From Clostridium sp. 12(A) (GTDB lineage: Bacteria; Bacillota; Clostridia; Lachnospirales; Lachnospiraceae): 64,000 nucleotides of DNA. The notes beneath the pieces are model-generated. The model saw only the letters and a program-made list of their open reading frames with translations, made no database searches and was not told where the DNA came from. Below are positions 25,697-34,906 of the stretch, piece after piece (positions within the stretch are counted from its first letter, which is position 1; each line of letters starts with the position of its first letter). The stretch covers positions 1,426,001-1,490,000 of the forward strand of contig JAGI01000002.1 of assembly GCA_000526575.1 (NCBI GenBank), written 5' to 3'. A program made the translations under genes and the position numbers.

Positions 25697-26329
25697 ATGA
25701 GAATTGAACTATGGTTTGATTTCGTCTGCCCGTACTGCTATCTGGGAGAACGGAAGCTGGAACTTGCACTGGAAAAATTTGAACACCGTGATGAGGTGGA
25801 ACTGATTTTCAAAAGCTTTGAGCTTAATATGGCATCCGATTCCACCAAAGGCAAAGACATTAACCAGATTATTGCAGATAAGTATCATGTCAGCTATGCC
25901 CAGGCAAAAGCCAACAATGACAGTATTACAGAAGCAGGCAGACAGGTGGGACTCAATATCCGCTTTGACTTGTTTCAAGTGGAACGTACCAGGCTGGCCC
26001 ATGAATTGGTACACTATGCTGCTGGTCAGGGAAAGAATCTGGAACTGATCCGCCGCCTGTTTGAAGGGGTCTTCACTCAGGGACTCCACTTAGAAGACAA
26101 AGAAGTTCTCTTTCAGCTTACCAAAGACCTGGGCGTGGATTTGACCCACTTCCAATCCCAGTATGAGAATGGTACCCTATCCTCTCAGGTACAAAGAGAC
26201 GAAGAAGAAGCCGCAAAGCTTGGAATTAACAGCATCCCCCACTTTATTATTGACGGCAAATATGTAATATCTGGTGCTCAAAGCCCTGATTACATTCTGA
26301 ATGCATTAAACAAAGCGTATCATAAGTAA
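25697..26329 (+). CDS. DsbA-family oxidoreductase, FrnE type
   Basis: 210 residues, cytoplasmic (no signal peptide). A thioredoxin fold is interrupted by a helical insertion, with the active-site CPYC at residues 11-14 and a cis-Pro loop in NSIPHFIIDGK. FrnE-like proteins act as thiol-disulfide oxidoreductases or isomerases, often in oxidative-stress defence. AAAGGAG precedes the ATG. It is monocistronic, between a consensus promoter and a strong terminator. Confidence 0.93.
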   Translation: MRIELWFDFVCPYCYLGERKLELALEKFEHRDEVELIFKSFELNMASDSTKGKDINQIIADKYHVSYAQAKANNDSITEAGRQVGLNIRFDLFQVERTRLAHELVHYAAGQGKNLELIRRLFEGVFTQGLHLEDKEVLFQLTKDLGVDLTHFQSQYENGTLSSQVQRDEEEAAKLGINSIPHFIIDGKYVISGAQSPDYILNALNKAYHK

Positions 26330-26365
26330 CTTCCGTTGCTTTAGCTGTATCCCTGTCAAAGGAAT

Positions 26366-26435
26366 AAGCCTTGTCATTGATTGTTTGATACGCCCTTAAA
26401 CGGGCTATTTACGAATCAAAGACAAGGCTTTTTTT
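26366..26435 (+). terminator. Terminator of the DsbA-like gene
   Basis: AAGCCTTGTC (26366-26375) pairs with GACAAGGCTT (26421-26430), with an inner GCCC/GGGC hairpin between. Seven T follow on the plus strand. Confidence 0.85.
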
Positions 26436-26443
26436 ATTAGCTT

Positions 26444-27676
26444 TTACTTACCGATTAGAAAGGTGGCATCTTTTGAAAATATTGTACTGCCGTCCTGTTT
26501 CTCCAGCTTCAGTTCATTGTTATTTTGTCTTAAGTAATACCCAGGATAGTAAACAGAGCGGAAGGATACATTGTCTTCTATAGAATCTGCCAGTCCAGGT
26601 ACCACCTGCCAGAATTGATCCGTTGCCGGAGTTACGTTTGCTTCTGTTTTCACGTTAAAGTCTGAATTCCTCCAGTACATATTCTGGAAATTATAGGACT
26701 TCATACGGCTCATGGTCCCGTTAAGGCCTGTGGTTGTATCTGTAAGTAAGGGTATGGTCCCATCTGAATTATATTGAAACTTCTGTATACAGACGGAACG
26801 CTTATAGCTCCCGCCTCCGGGCAATGATCCATTGTGGTATAAAAAGTAAGAAGCTCCCTTATAATCTACAATTGCCGGGTGAATGGTGGTGCTTGTAGGA
26901 GTCGGTTTCATAATAATCCCACGGTAAGTCCAAGGACCTGCAGGGCTGCTGCTGGTAGAATATGCGATGCTCTCAGGAAATCCGGAGGCATATAAAAGAT
27001 AGTATAATCCATTCCTTTTATACAGCCAGGGAGCCTCCTCAAACCCTGGTCCAAAGGCTTCTTTTGTGATTGGAATGGCTGTAATTGCCCCCTTTAAGCT
27101 AATCATATCATCATTCAGCTTAACCCAATAGCAGGCTTTGTTTCCCCAGTATAAATATGCCTGTCCATCATCGTCAATAAATACGGTAGGGTCCAGATCA
27201 TCCCATGAGTGAGACGCATATTTGGTCATTTCATTGGTAATGAGAGCACGCCCTAAGGCATCCTTAAAAGGACCTGTGGGGCTATCGGATACCGCAACAC
27301 CGATAGCCACTCCCGGATTGGTTTTGTCATGGGTGCTGACATACCAGTAAAACTTTCCGTTCCGATAGATACACTGGGCTGCATTGGCATCTCCGCCTGA
27401 CCAGCTGAAGGTCTTGGCGGTAAGAGCGGTTCCCCTGTCCGTCCAATTTACCATATCGGTAGAGGAATAGACTTTCCAGTCCACCATTTTATATCCCGTA
27501 TTGGGCGCATCATTCTCGTCGTGCCCAACGTATACATAGCAGGTTCCATCATACACAAGCGTTGCCGGATCTGCGGTAAAGACATCAGTAATTATGGGAT
27601 TATCCCCATAGCTTACAAAAGGAAAACACGTTAGCAAAACAAGCATTAAGCCTAAAAGCTTCCATAATTTACTCAT
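26444..27676 (-). CDS. Secreted GH43 glycosidase with AbfB-like domain
   Basis: 410 residues from ATG 27676 behind GGAGGG; an upstream GTG is less likely. A signal peptide (about 1-24, ending PFVSYG) directs export. Residues ~30-310 are the five-bladed GH43 domain, with catalytic acids in FTADPATLVYDG, LDPTVFIDDDGQ and EEAPWLYKR. Residues ~325-410, with SFRSVYYPGYYLRQNNNEL, resemble an AbfB (CBM42-like) arabinose-binding module. Likely an alpha-L-arabinofuranosidase or beta-xylosidase acting on arabinoxylan or arabinan; the exact bond is unknown. Confidence 0.9.
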   Translation of the reverse strand: MSKLWKLLGLMLVLLTCFPFVSYGDNPIITDVFTADPATLVYDGTCYVYVGHDENDAPNTGYKMVDWKVYSSTDMVNWTDRGTALTAKTFSWSGGDANAAQCIYRNGKFYWYVSTHDKTNPGVAIGVAVSDSPTGPFKDALGRALITNEMTKYASHSWDDLDPTVFIDDDGQAYLYWGNKACYWVKLNDDMISLKGAITAIPITKEAFGPGFEEAPWLYKRNGLYYLLYASGFPESIAYSTSSSPAGPWTYRGIIMKPTPTSTTIHPAIVDYKGASYFLYHNGSLPGGGSYKRSVCIQKFQYNSDGTIPLLTDTTTGLNGTMSRMKSYNFQNMYWRNSDFNVKTEANVTPATDQFWQVVPGLADSIEDNVSFRSVYYPGYYLRQNNNELKLEKQDGSTIFSKDATFLIGK

Positions 27677-27838
27677 AAACACCCTCCATTTTTTCTAACA
27701 TTATCAAATGCTATCTTAAAATAATTGAAACTGGTCTCCCTCCTCTCTATATTTCGTTACGGATCATATATCTTCAGGGATATGTGCTTCTGCCCTCCTT
27801 TCTATCCCCATCTTAGCCATACGCCTTCCCTATTTCAC

Positions 27839-27867
27839 TGTAAACTTTACACATTTTCTTTATTATA
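27839..27867 (-). promoter_or_regulatory. -10 box and palindrome upstream of the GH43 gene
   Basis: TATAAT lies at 27867-27862 on the minus strand. About ten bases downstream is the perfect 13-base palindrome TGTAAA-C-TTTACA (27839-27851), placed to block early transcription. No convincing -35 box is seen. The rest of the gap 27677-28046 is AT-rich and carries only the MFS terminator. Confidence 0.45.
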
Positions 27868-27966
27868 ACAAATAATACCATGCATGTATGTTTACTTTTT
27901 TATTAATTAAGTTGGTTTTTTTATATTGTTCATACCTTTCATCCATGCTTCCCTAAAAAGTTTAAA

Positions 27967-28013
27967 AATGCCCCACAGACCAACAGATATCAGATGCTGG
28001 TCCATGAGGCATA
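27967..28013 (-). terminator. Terminator of the MFS transporter gene
   Basis: An interrupted stem (ATGCC with GGCAT and GACCA with TGGTC) is followed on the minus strand by TTTTT. It begins 34 bases past the transporter stop. Confidence 0.7.
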
Positions 28014-28046
28014 TTATTTCAATCGCGTTAAAACACTCTTAGATGA

Positions 28047-29183
28047 TTAAGTTCTGTTCCCTTTTGGCATATACCGGATACACGCCGCTGCAAAGAATAA
28101 CATGCACACAGCAAAGGTAATATAGGGAGTGCTGATTCCCAGATGGTCAAATAAGTATCCTCCCGCCAATGGTCCCAGAATATGACCAATGTTCGAGCCA
28201 AAGGCATACTTTCCATAATAATTCCCTATCACATGTTCCTCTATTCCCTGAACAAACAAAGCATCCATGGAATAGTCCAGCGCAGAGATGGATAAAACAT
28301 AAAGGGTCCAGATGATGGTAAAGCTGTCAGGGGTATGAATCATGGGAACTAAAATAGCTATAAGGGCTAATAAAAAGGCAGATAAAATCATGACCCTTCG
28401 GTAGCCAAAGGTATCTCCCAGCCGCCCAAGATGAGGGCCTGCAAAGGAAGAAACAACCATAGGAAAAAAGAAAACAGATATGAGGGATTCCATTCCTAAG
28501 TCAAAAGCTACTGTCACATATGGAATCAGCAGAACTCCGGTCATGCTTGCAAAGAGGCAGAAAAACAGGTTAAATATCCATAGCTTCTTCTTTTCAACTG
28601 AAAATACAACCTTAGCCTTCCGGGGGACGTTTGCTTTTTCCTGCTTTCTGACTTTCACAAGGCTATATAAATATGCGGACAGGGAAGCCCCAGAACAACA
28701 TAGAAAGAATATGTTCCAGCCTGAGAGCAAATCGTAATTGGTGAAAATCAGAAAGCAAAGCCCTACCCCAATCATTCCCCCCAGGTTCCGGTTACTGTCA
28801 AACCGGCCCATGGTCTGGGCGAACTTATCATTTTCATCGGTAATAACTCCAACCACAGAAAGGGTGAGTAAAATACCGGCGGCTCCCTGAATGAATCTTG
28901 CTGCCATGATATGAGGCATGGATACCGCCCCGGACAGGGATATATAGGCAGCTGCATACAATAAGACCGCGAAAAGGAACACCCTTCGCCGGGTATACTT
29001 ATCAGAAAGCTTTCCCATGAAAAACCTCATCACAAGCCCTGCCAGAGCGAAGGCAGAATAAAAAATGGTCATTTGAAACGTTGAGTAACCCAGCTGTTTT
29101 GTGTAAAGCGGAAAAAGACCTTCAAACATAATCACCGGCAGAGATACTAACATCACCGGCACTGCTAATTTTCTATATCTCAT
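28047..29183 (-). CDS. Major facilitator superfamily transporter
   Basis: 378 residues from ATG 29183, next to AGGAGGG; the frame is open further upstream into the aminotransferase gene. About twelve membrane segments are seen, with the MFS motif A in FFMGKLSDKYTRRRV after segment 2 and a related GRLGDTFGYRRV in the second half. The pattern fits drug:proton antiporters, but the substrate is unknown. It starts 20 bases after the aminotransferase, so the T-box may control both; export of alanine or a related amino acid is an untested possibility. Confidence 0.88.
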   Translation of the reverse strand: MRYRKLAVPVMLVSLPVIMFEGLFPLYTKQLGYSTFQMTIFYSAFALAGLVMRFFMGKLSDKYTRRRVFLFAVLLYAAAYISLSGAVSMPHIMAARFIQGAAGILLTLSVVGVITDENDKFAQTMGRFDSNRNLGGMIGVGLCFLIFTNYDLLSGWNIFFLCCSGASLSAYLYSLVKVRKQEKANVPRKAKVVFSVEKKKLWIFNLFFCLFASMTGVLLIPYVTVAFDLGMESLISVFFFPMVVSSFAGPHLGRLGDTFGYRRVMILSAFLLALIAILVPMIHTPDSFTIIWTLYVLSISALDYSMDALFVQGIEEHVIGNYYGKYAFGSNIGHILGPLAGGYLFDHLGISTPYITFAVCMLFFAAACIRYMPKGNRT

Positions 29184-29202
29184 AGCCCTCCTTTTGCCTG
29201 AA

Positions 29203-30423
29203 TCAGTGTTTCTGCTTGTAATAAGACAGGAAATCAGACAGCTTTTCACAGGCAGTTTTCAGCTGATTGATCTCCGGCAGATAGACCACCCGGAAATGAT
29301 CCGGCGTTTCCCAGTGAAAGCCGCCGCCATGGGTCAGAAGGATCTGCTTCTCCTTTAAGAAGTCTAAAACAAACCTTTCGTCATCCTCAATCTGGAACCG
29401 TTTCGTATCGATTTTCGGGAACATATAAAAGGCAGCTTTCGGCTTTACCACAGAGATTCCTGGAATCGCATTCAATGCGTGGTATATGTATTCTCTCTGC
29501 TCGTAGACCCTACCCCCTGGTACAAGGAGCTGTTTTGTCTCCTCTTCCATGTCAAGGGCAGCACTGATGACGGACTGGGCAGGAACATTGGAGCATAGCC
29601 TCATGGAGGATAAAAGATTGATTCCCTCCACATATCCCTTCGCAAAGGATTTATCTCCGCACAGGCACATCCAGCCGCAGCGATAACCTGCGATTAGATG
29701 GGATTTGGACAGACCGTTAAAGGTAATGGTCAAAAGGTCCGGTGCAAGGGATGCGATGGATACGTGCTCCTCTTCATCAAGCACCAGTCTGTCATAAATC
29801 TCATCGGCAAAGATGATCAGTCCGTTCTGTCTGGACAGCTCTGTGATTTCCAAAAGAAGCTCCCTGGGATATAAGGCTCCTGTTGGATTGTTTGGGTTAA
29901 TGACAACAATGCCTTTTGTTCTGCTTGTAATCTTACTTTTAATGTCCTGAATATCCGGATACCATTCTGACTGCTCATCGCAGATATAATGAACTGCACT
30001 TCCGCCTGCAAGTGTGACGGAAGCAGTCCACAAGGGGTAATCCGGAGAGGGAACTAAAATCTCATCACCAGGATTTAAAAGTCCCTGCATGGATAGGGTA
30101 ATCAGCTCGCTGACTCCGTTTCCTGTATAGACATCGTCAGTGGTCACCTGATGGATTCCTTTTTTTCTGCAATATTCCACAATGGATTTTCTCGCAGATA
30201 AAAGACCCTTGGAATCGGAATAGCCTTCTGTGTTGCATAGATTCTCATTCATAAGTCTTAACAGCTCTTCCGGCGCCCGAAATCCGAAGGGAGCAGGATT
30301 TCCTATATTCAACTTCAGGATATCAATCCCCTGGTCAATCATTTTGTTGGCCTCATCCATAACCGGCCCTCTGATATCATAACACACGTAGTTCAGCTTT
30401 GCAGATTTTTCAAATGTCTTCAT
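29203..30423 (-). CDS. Class I/II PLP aminotransferase, alanine-type (AlaA-like)
   Basis: 406 residues. PLP-binding motifs are complete: VINPNNPTGALYP, the Asp/Tyr pair in FADEIYDRLV and the Schiff-base Lys in NGLSKSHLIAGYRCGW. The N-terminal YVCYDIRGPVMDEANKM is typical of AlaA/AlaT-like glutamate-pyruvate aminotransferases. A T-box leader with an apparent GCA (Ala) specifier precedes it, so the predicted role is alanine synthesis when charged tRNA-Ala is scarce. AAGGAGAG lies before the ATG. Confidence 0.9.
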   Translation of the reverse strand: MKTFEKSAKLNYVCYDIRGPVMDEANKMIDQGIDILKLNIGNPAPFGFRAPEELLRLMNENLCNTEGYSDSKGLLSARKSIVEYCRKKGIHQVTTDDVYTGNGVSELITLSMQGLLNPGDEILVPSPDYPLWTASVTLAGGSAVHYICDEQSEWYPDIQDIKSKITSRTKGIVVINPNNPTGALYPRELLLEITELSRQNGLIIFADEIYDRLVLDEEEHVSIASLAPDLLTITFNGLSKSHLIAGYRCGWMCLCGDKSFAKGYVEGINLLSSMRLCSNVPAQSVISAALDMEEETKQLLVPGGRVYEQREYIYHALNAIPGISVVKPKAAFYMFPKIDTKRFQIEDDERFVLDFLKEKQILLTHGGGFHWETPDHFRVVYLPEINQLKTACEKLSDFLSYYKQKH

Positions 30424-30460
30424 AATTTTCTCTCCTTCTTTTTCTGCGTAATATGAAATA

Positions 30461-30728
30461 AAAAAAAGCCCTAAGCGTCGAAACGCTTAGGGCGAATATA
30501 CAATCCGTGTTACCACCTAAATTCAGAGAATTCTCTGCACTCTTACGGTACTATCATACCGAGTCCCTGTAACGTGGGAATACGTTGGAGCCTACTAAGG
30601 AAAAAATCACCGTTCGGTCCAAAGCTCCGAGACTGCTTCCATACCTTGGAATGAAGATTCGCACCAACCATCTTCTCTCTGAAATTCCGCGAATATGTAC
30701 TATTTCTCTTCATCGCCTTTTCACTATT
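30461..30728 (-). promoter_or_regulatory. T-box riboswitch leader, probable Ala specifier
   Basis: The minus-strand leader contains GATGAAGAGA and AGAGAG, as in stem I. A specifier region reading GGAA-GCA-GTCTC has GCA at 30636-30634. The T-box sequence AGGTGGTAACACGG is at 30518-30505. The terminator has an 11-bp stem (30468-30478 with 30483-30493) followed by eight or more T. In T-box RNAs an uncharged tRNA matching the specifier stabilises the antiterminator. GCA is an Ala codon, which agrees with the downstream aminotransferase. Confidence 0.88.
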
Positions 30729-30734
30729 TCCGCA

Positions 30735-30763
30735 ATCATAGCACAGGGGGGAATAATTGTCAA
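30735..30763 (-). promoter_or_regulatory. Promoter of the T-box/aminotransferase transcript
   Basis: TTGACA (30763-30758) and TATGAT (30740-30735) are spaced 17 bases apart on the minus strand. They begin right after the stop codon of the upstream Gfo/Idh/MocA gene. Confidence 0.8.
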
Positions 30764-31756
30764 TTATAAATTTTCTTTCTCCCCGTAAAAATAAATTCCT
30801 GCCTTTTTTCTTGCCTCCGTTTGAATTTTACTGACCAAAAGGGTGTGGTCCAGAAGATCATAGCACTTTAAAAGCCTGTGATTATCTATCATTTCCTGAA
30901 ACTCTGTAAACTCATCTATCATGCGGTGATTCCTGTGGTTTTCATTCATTACTACCCTTGTCCCATCATTGGACACAACATTTATTTCTCCGCATACATT
31001 GGCTGTTGTCTCCTGAAACAGATATCCTCTGTCTCCCTGTATTTTGTATACAGCCGGACTGGAGCAGTCCTTAGCACCTGTCAGGGTACACTGAAAACCA
31101 GAATAGCTGAGAATTAATATGCCTGAGGTATCAATCCCCCTCTCGATGTTGGGATAATACTCTACCCCTTTTGGCTCTCCAAATAAACCGGTCACGTAAT
31201 GCAGGTTATAGATATTAATATCCATGAGAGCACCGCCGGAATAGCAGGGATCAAAGGCCGGAAGGACCATGCCCTGTTTAAAGGAATCATAACGAGAAGA
31301 ATACTGAGAGAAATTACATTGTACTATCTTTATATCTCCAAGCTCAGGCAGCATTTCTTTTATTTTTTTATAATTCGGGAGATACAGCGTGGTAACCGCT
31401 TCTATCAGAAACAAACCCTTTTCCCGAGCCAGATCACTTAATATCAAAGCTTCTGAAACATTGGTAGTAAAGGGTTTTTCAACAATTACATGTTTTCCTG
31501 CCTCTAAAGCCTCTTTGGCAAACGGAAAATGAAGGTGATTGGGCAATGCCACATAAATCGTGTCCACATCACTAATTAAAAGCTGGTCATACTGGGTGTA
31601 CACCTTCTCGATTCCATATTGAGCCGCAAGCTCTCTCGCCGAAGCTTCACTTTTAGGAGTGCTTAAAATTGCCCCTATAAGCAAACCTTTTATCTGGTCA
31701 CTGACGGATAAAAAATCCTTTACTATCATTCCTGTTCCTGCAATACCAAGCTTCAT
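30764..31756 (-). CDS. Gfo/Idh/MocA-family oxidoreductase
   Basis: 330 residues. The N-terminal Rossmann fold starts GIAGTGMIV, with the family motif EKPFTTN near residue 95. The C-terminal half is the alpha/beta dimerisation and substrate domain. Members use NAD(P) to oxidise or reduce sugars, inositols or related compounds; the substrate cannot be read here. AAAGGAGAG precedes the ATG. It follows the carbonic anhydrase gene by 33 bases in the same direction. Confidence 0.88.
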   Translation of the reverse strand: MKLGIAGTGMIVKDFLSVSDQIKGLLIGAILSTPKSEASARELAAQYGIEKVYTQYDQLLISDVDTIYVALPNHLHFPFAKEALEAGKHVIVEKPFTTNVSEALILSDLAREKGLFLIEAVTTLYLPNYKKIKEMLPELGDIKIVQCNFSQYSSRYDSFKQGMVLPAFDPCYSGGALMDINIYNLHYVTGLFGEPKGVEYYPNIERGIDTSGILILSYSGFQCTLTGAKDCSSPAVYKIQGDRGYLFQETTANVCGEINVVSNDGTRVVMNENHRNHRMIDEFTEFQEMIDNHRLLKCYDLLDHTLLVSKIQTEARKKAGIYFYGEKENL

Positions 31757-31789
31757 ACAGAATCTCTCCTTTGTCCATAAGCCCCGGCC

Positions 31790-32332
31790 CTACACCACAC
31801 GGCGCAGTGCACCTGTTACCGAATCAATCACCAGACCGTAGACCTTAATGGTATCCGGTACCAGCGGGTGATTACGAATGATATCCACGGATTTCGTAAT
31901 AGACTGGTCTAAGTCTAAAAAACCGCCCAGCCAGGTTTCAAAATCAATGCCGTAATATTTAATCAAATCAATATTTCTTTGTTCCACACCTCTGGCCTTC
32001 ATCTTCTGAATCATTCCCTGACTGTCCGTATATCTGGCTCCACAGTCCGTATGTCCAATGACAAGAATCTCATCCACTCCCAGCTCATAAATACCGATTA
32101 AAAGGCTTCGCATTGCGCTTCCAAAGGGATGGGAAATGATGCCCCCAGCATTTTTAATTATCTTGGCATCGCCATTTTTTATGCCCAGTGCGGCTGGAAG
32201 GAGCTGCGTCAGTCTGGTATCCATGCAGGATACTATAGCTGTTTTTTTATCGGGATACTTGTTTGTTATATACCGTTCGTATCCTTTATTCTTAACAAAT
32301 TCTTCATTATATTCAAGTATCTCATCAATCAT
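31790..32332 (-). CDS. Beta-class carbonic anhydrase
   Basis: 180 residues from ATG 32332; the frame is open for 79 codons more, but those overlap the upstream gene and look unrelated. Zinc ligands of the beta class are present: Cys and the Asp/Arg dyad in SCMDTRL, then His and Cys in GHTDCGA. It interconverts CO2 and bicarbonate in the cytoplasm. AGGAGATGA lies before the start. It sits in a leftward group behind MsrAB and a sugar-dehydrogenase-like gene. Confidence 0.92.
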   Translation of the reverse strand: MIDEILEYNEEFVKNKGYERYITNKYPDKKTAIVSCMDTRLTQLLPAALGIKNGDAKIIKNAGGIISHPFGSAMRSLLIGIYELGVDEILVIGHTDCGARYTDSQGMIQKMKARGVEQRNIDLIKYYGIDFETWLGGFLDLDQSITKSVDIIRNHPLVPDTIKVYGLVIDSVTGALRRVV

Positions 32333-32372
32333 CGTTGATTCATCTCCTGCTAAATTGTGGCACCTTAAAATT

Positions 32373-33749
32373 TCATAAGGCTTCTGCCGTTCGGTAAACC
32401 CTCCATACAACACCGGTCTTTGGTATAAACACACTGGGATCCCCATCCAGATTATATCCCATATCAACAATATACATGGCTCCGTCTGGTCCGAAAAGAA
32501 GATGAACCGGACGTTCAAATCCACCACTTCTTGCAATGGATGAGGGAAATCCGTTTTTATTAATGGCAAAGGTACTGATGGTTCTGGCTTTCATATCGAT
32601 TCTGGACACCCGGTGCCCAGAACCTGCATATGACGTTCCTTCCCCCATACGGCCGTCAATGGTGCTTCCAAACTCGGTCACATAAACATCTCCATAAGGA
32701 CCAAAGGCTCGATTATAATTAAATTCAAAGCCTGATAAGGTGGAACTAGGCGGAAACCGCACAAAAGGTCTGGGCGGCACATTGGGCTGGTTTTTAAAAA
32801 TCAGGGTGGGCTGGACTCCTCCTGCCGGGGTATACCTGGGAGAATCTACAGGTTCTCCACCAGAATAATCAGGCCAGCCATACCACTGATCCGGTGTGAC
32901 ATAGTAAAAATCTTCGCTGGCATTCTCAATGGGTCTGGAACCGACTGGATTAAAGCCGTTATTCACCACGTAGAGCTGCCCGCTGTTATCAAACCTTAAA
33001 AACGCAGGATCACGAAATCCCCATGCGACCTGCTCTAAATTAGAACCGTCCAGATTGGCACGTAAGATGCTTCCTGACGCCTTTATATATCTTTTTCTAA
33101 TTTCAAATTCAATATTAGGAATCCCATAAGGGGAAAATGCACCGGTAAATGCAGGGTCGTCTGTGACAGCTTCTGTTAGTATATTATCTGTCATGAAATT
33201 CTGGCCATAGAGCATGACATAATCACCTGTATAATCACATAACAATGGAGAAACGGTCACCCATTTATTGTCATTACCCACCACTCCGCTGTTGGTAACA
33301 GTACCCTGTCCAAAGTATAGTTTATTATCCGGAGAAAAAGCGACCGGACTGTTTATATGGTCCCCATTGCTGGGCAGTCCCATAATAATATTCTGTCTTG
33401 TACCGTCTTTATATATTTTGGTGATGAAGCCTCTGTGAGATACGTAGAGAATCCCATGCAGATAATTGATTCCTGATATAGGAGTAACAAAATCATCTGC
33501 AATGGTCTCAAACTGTCCGTTCACCAGTTTAAGAATTCTGGGATGGTCTGTAGCCCTTCCGGAATCGGAGATAAAAATATTTCCTTCTTCGTCGAAAACC
33601 ATGCTGGAGGGTGCATCTAAGTTGTTGATAAAAACCTCCACTCCGTAGCCTCTTATGATATAGATATCGGATGGATCCAGAAACCGCTCCAACATAGTAT
33701 CATCATCATTGCAAGAATGAATTCTGTTTCTATTTACGCCTTGAAACAT
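32373..33749 (-). CDS. Six-bladed beta-propeller protein, sugar (sorbosone) dehydrogenase-like
   Basis: 458 residues. Repeated blade motifs are seen (PSSMVFDEEGNIFISDSG, DPAFLRFDNSGQLYVVNNG, PVHLLFGPDGAMYIVDMG), as in soluble PQQ-dependent glucose/sorbosone dehydrogenases. There is no signal peptide and no cytochrome domain, which is unusual because such enzymes normally act outside the cytoplasm. PQQ use is therefore doubtful, and the protein may be a different lactonase or propeller enzyme. AGGAGAAGTGA precedes the ATG. Confidence 0.75.
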   Translation of the reverse strand: MFQGVNRNRIHSCNDDDTMLERFLDPSDIYIIRGYGVEVFINNLDAPSSMVFDEEGNIFISDSGRATDHPRILKLVNGQFETIADDFVTPISGINYLHGILYVSHRGFITKIYKDGTRQNIIMGLPSNGDHINSPVAFSPDNKLYFGQGTVTNSGVVGNDNKWVTVSPLLCDYTGDYVMLYGQNFMTDNILTEAVTDDPAFTGAFSPYGIPNIEFEIRKRYIKASGSILRANLDGSNLEQVAWGFRDPAFLRFDNSGQLYVVNNGFNPVGSRPIENASEDFYYVTPDQWYGWPDYSGGEPVDSPRYTPAGGVQPTLIFKNQPNVPPRPFVRFPPSSTLSGFEFNYNRAFGPYGDVYVTEFGSTIDGRMGEGTSYAGSGHRVSRIDMKARTISTFAINKNGFPSSIARSGGFERPVHLLFGPDGAMYIVDMGYNLDGDPSVFIPKTGVVWRVYRTAEAL

Positions 33750-33808
33750 TCACTTCTCCTGGAAATATTTTAGTACATTATATTCCAGGTTCTCTAAATT
33801 ATACAAAC

Positions 33809-34759
33809 TTAAAACAATCCCAGATACACTCCGTAGCCTTCTTCTTCCATCTTCTCTTTTGGTATGAACCGAAGGGAAGCACTGTTGATGCAATAACGAA
33901 GTCCGCCCGTTTCCTTAGGGCCATCGGTAAACACATGACCAAGATGAGCATCCCCATGACTGCTTCTTACTTCTGTTCGGATCCGACCGTAACTGGTATC
34001 AAGAAGTTCTTTAATCGCCGCTGATTCTATTGGCTTTGAAAAACTGGGCCATCCGCAGCCGGCATCAAACTTGTCCGCCGACATAAAAAGAGGTTCTCCA
34101 GTGGTAATATCCACATAGATTCCTTCCCGGAATTCATTGTAATACTCATTTTGAAAAGGAGCCTCTGTTGCACTGTTTTGAGTTACTTCAAACTGTTCTT
34201 TCGTAAGCTCCTGTTTTAGTTCATTTTCCGGTTTCTTTGCAAACTTTTTATCCTTATCTACTGCCTTTTTTGCCTTTTCAAACTTATCTGCTCCTATGTG
34301 GCAATATCCCCCTGGGTTTTTATCTAAGTATTTCTGATGATACTCTTCTGCCTTATAATAATTTTCAAGAGGAAGCCGCTCAATGGCTATTTTCTCCTGA
34401 TAACGATTCTGGAGCTTTTTTATGGATTCTTCTATCACAGGTGCATCCTTTGCATCTGTATAATAGATTCCGGTTCGATATTGAGATCCAACATCACCGC
34501 CCTGGCGGTTTATGCTGACTGGATTGATCACATCATAATACAGTTCTAAAATATAGGGAAGCCCTATTACCGTGTCCTCATACTCCACCTTGACTGTTTC
34601 TGCATGGCCGGTGTTGTGCCTGCATACCTCTTCATAGGTGGGGTGTTCTGTGTTGCCGTTTGCATAGCCAACTTCTGTTGCCAGGATACCCGGAATGTTC
34701 TGAAGATATTGTTCTGTTCCCCAAAAACACCCGCCTGCTAAATAAATTTCTTTTTTCAT
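33809..34759 (-). CDS. msrAB: Peptide methionine sulfoxide reductase MsrA-MsrB fusion
   Basis: 316 residues from ATG 34759; an in-frame GTG nine bases earlier is part of the ribosome-site region. Residues 1-160 are MsrA, with catalytic Cys in [12 protein letters not shown]. Residues ~185-316 are MsrB, with GCGWPSF and the catalytic Cys in [11 protein letters not shown]. The fusion repairs both S- and R-methionine sulfoxide in the cytoplasm. The MsrB part does not show the CxxC zinc pairs of zinc-type MsrB. Confidence 0.95.
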   Translation of the reverse strand: MKKEIYLAGGCFWGTEQYLQNIPGILATEVGYANGNTEHPTYEEVCRHNTGHAETVKVEYEDTVIGLPYILELYYDVINPVSINRQGGDVGSQYRTGIYYTDAKDAPVIEESIKKLQNRYQEKIAIERLPLENYYKAEEYHQKYLDKNPGGYCHIGADKFEKAKKAVDKDKKFAKKPENELKQELTKEQFEVTQNSATEAPFQNEYYNEFREGIYVDITTGEPLFMSADKFDAGCGWPSFSKPIESAAIKELLDTSYGRIRTEVRSSHGDAHLGHVFTDGPKETGGLRYCINSASLRFIPKEKMEEEGYGVYLGLF

Positions 34760-34793
34760 AGGAACCACCTCTCTTACATGTTTTTTCTTGATA

Positions 34794-34822
34794 TAATATC
34801 AAAAACAGGGAATGAAAACAAG
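34794..34822 (-). promoter_or_regulatory. msrAB: Promoter of msrAB with overlapping palindrome
   Basis: TTGTTT (34822-34817) and TATTAT (34799-34794) are spaced 17 bases apart on the minus strand. The -10 box lies inside the perfect palindrome TTGATAT-A-ATATCAA (34789-34803), a possible operator. Confidence 0.55.
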
Positions 34823-34906
34823 CAAAATCTGCCTGTTCGATTTTTTGAATACTTACTGGACAACAAGCATAAGATTCATTAATTAGTATTCATAGGAGTA
34901 ATGTAT

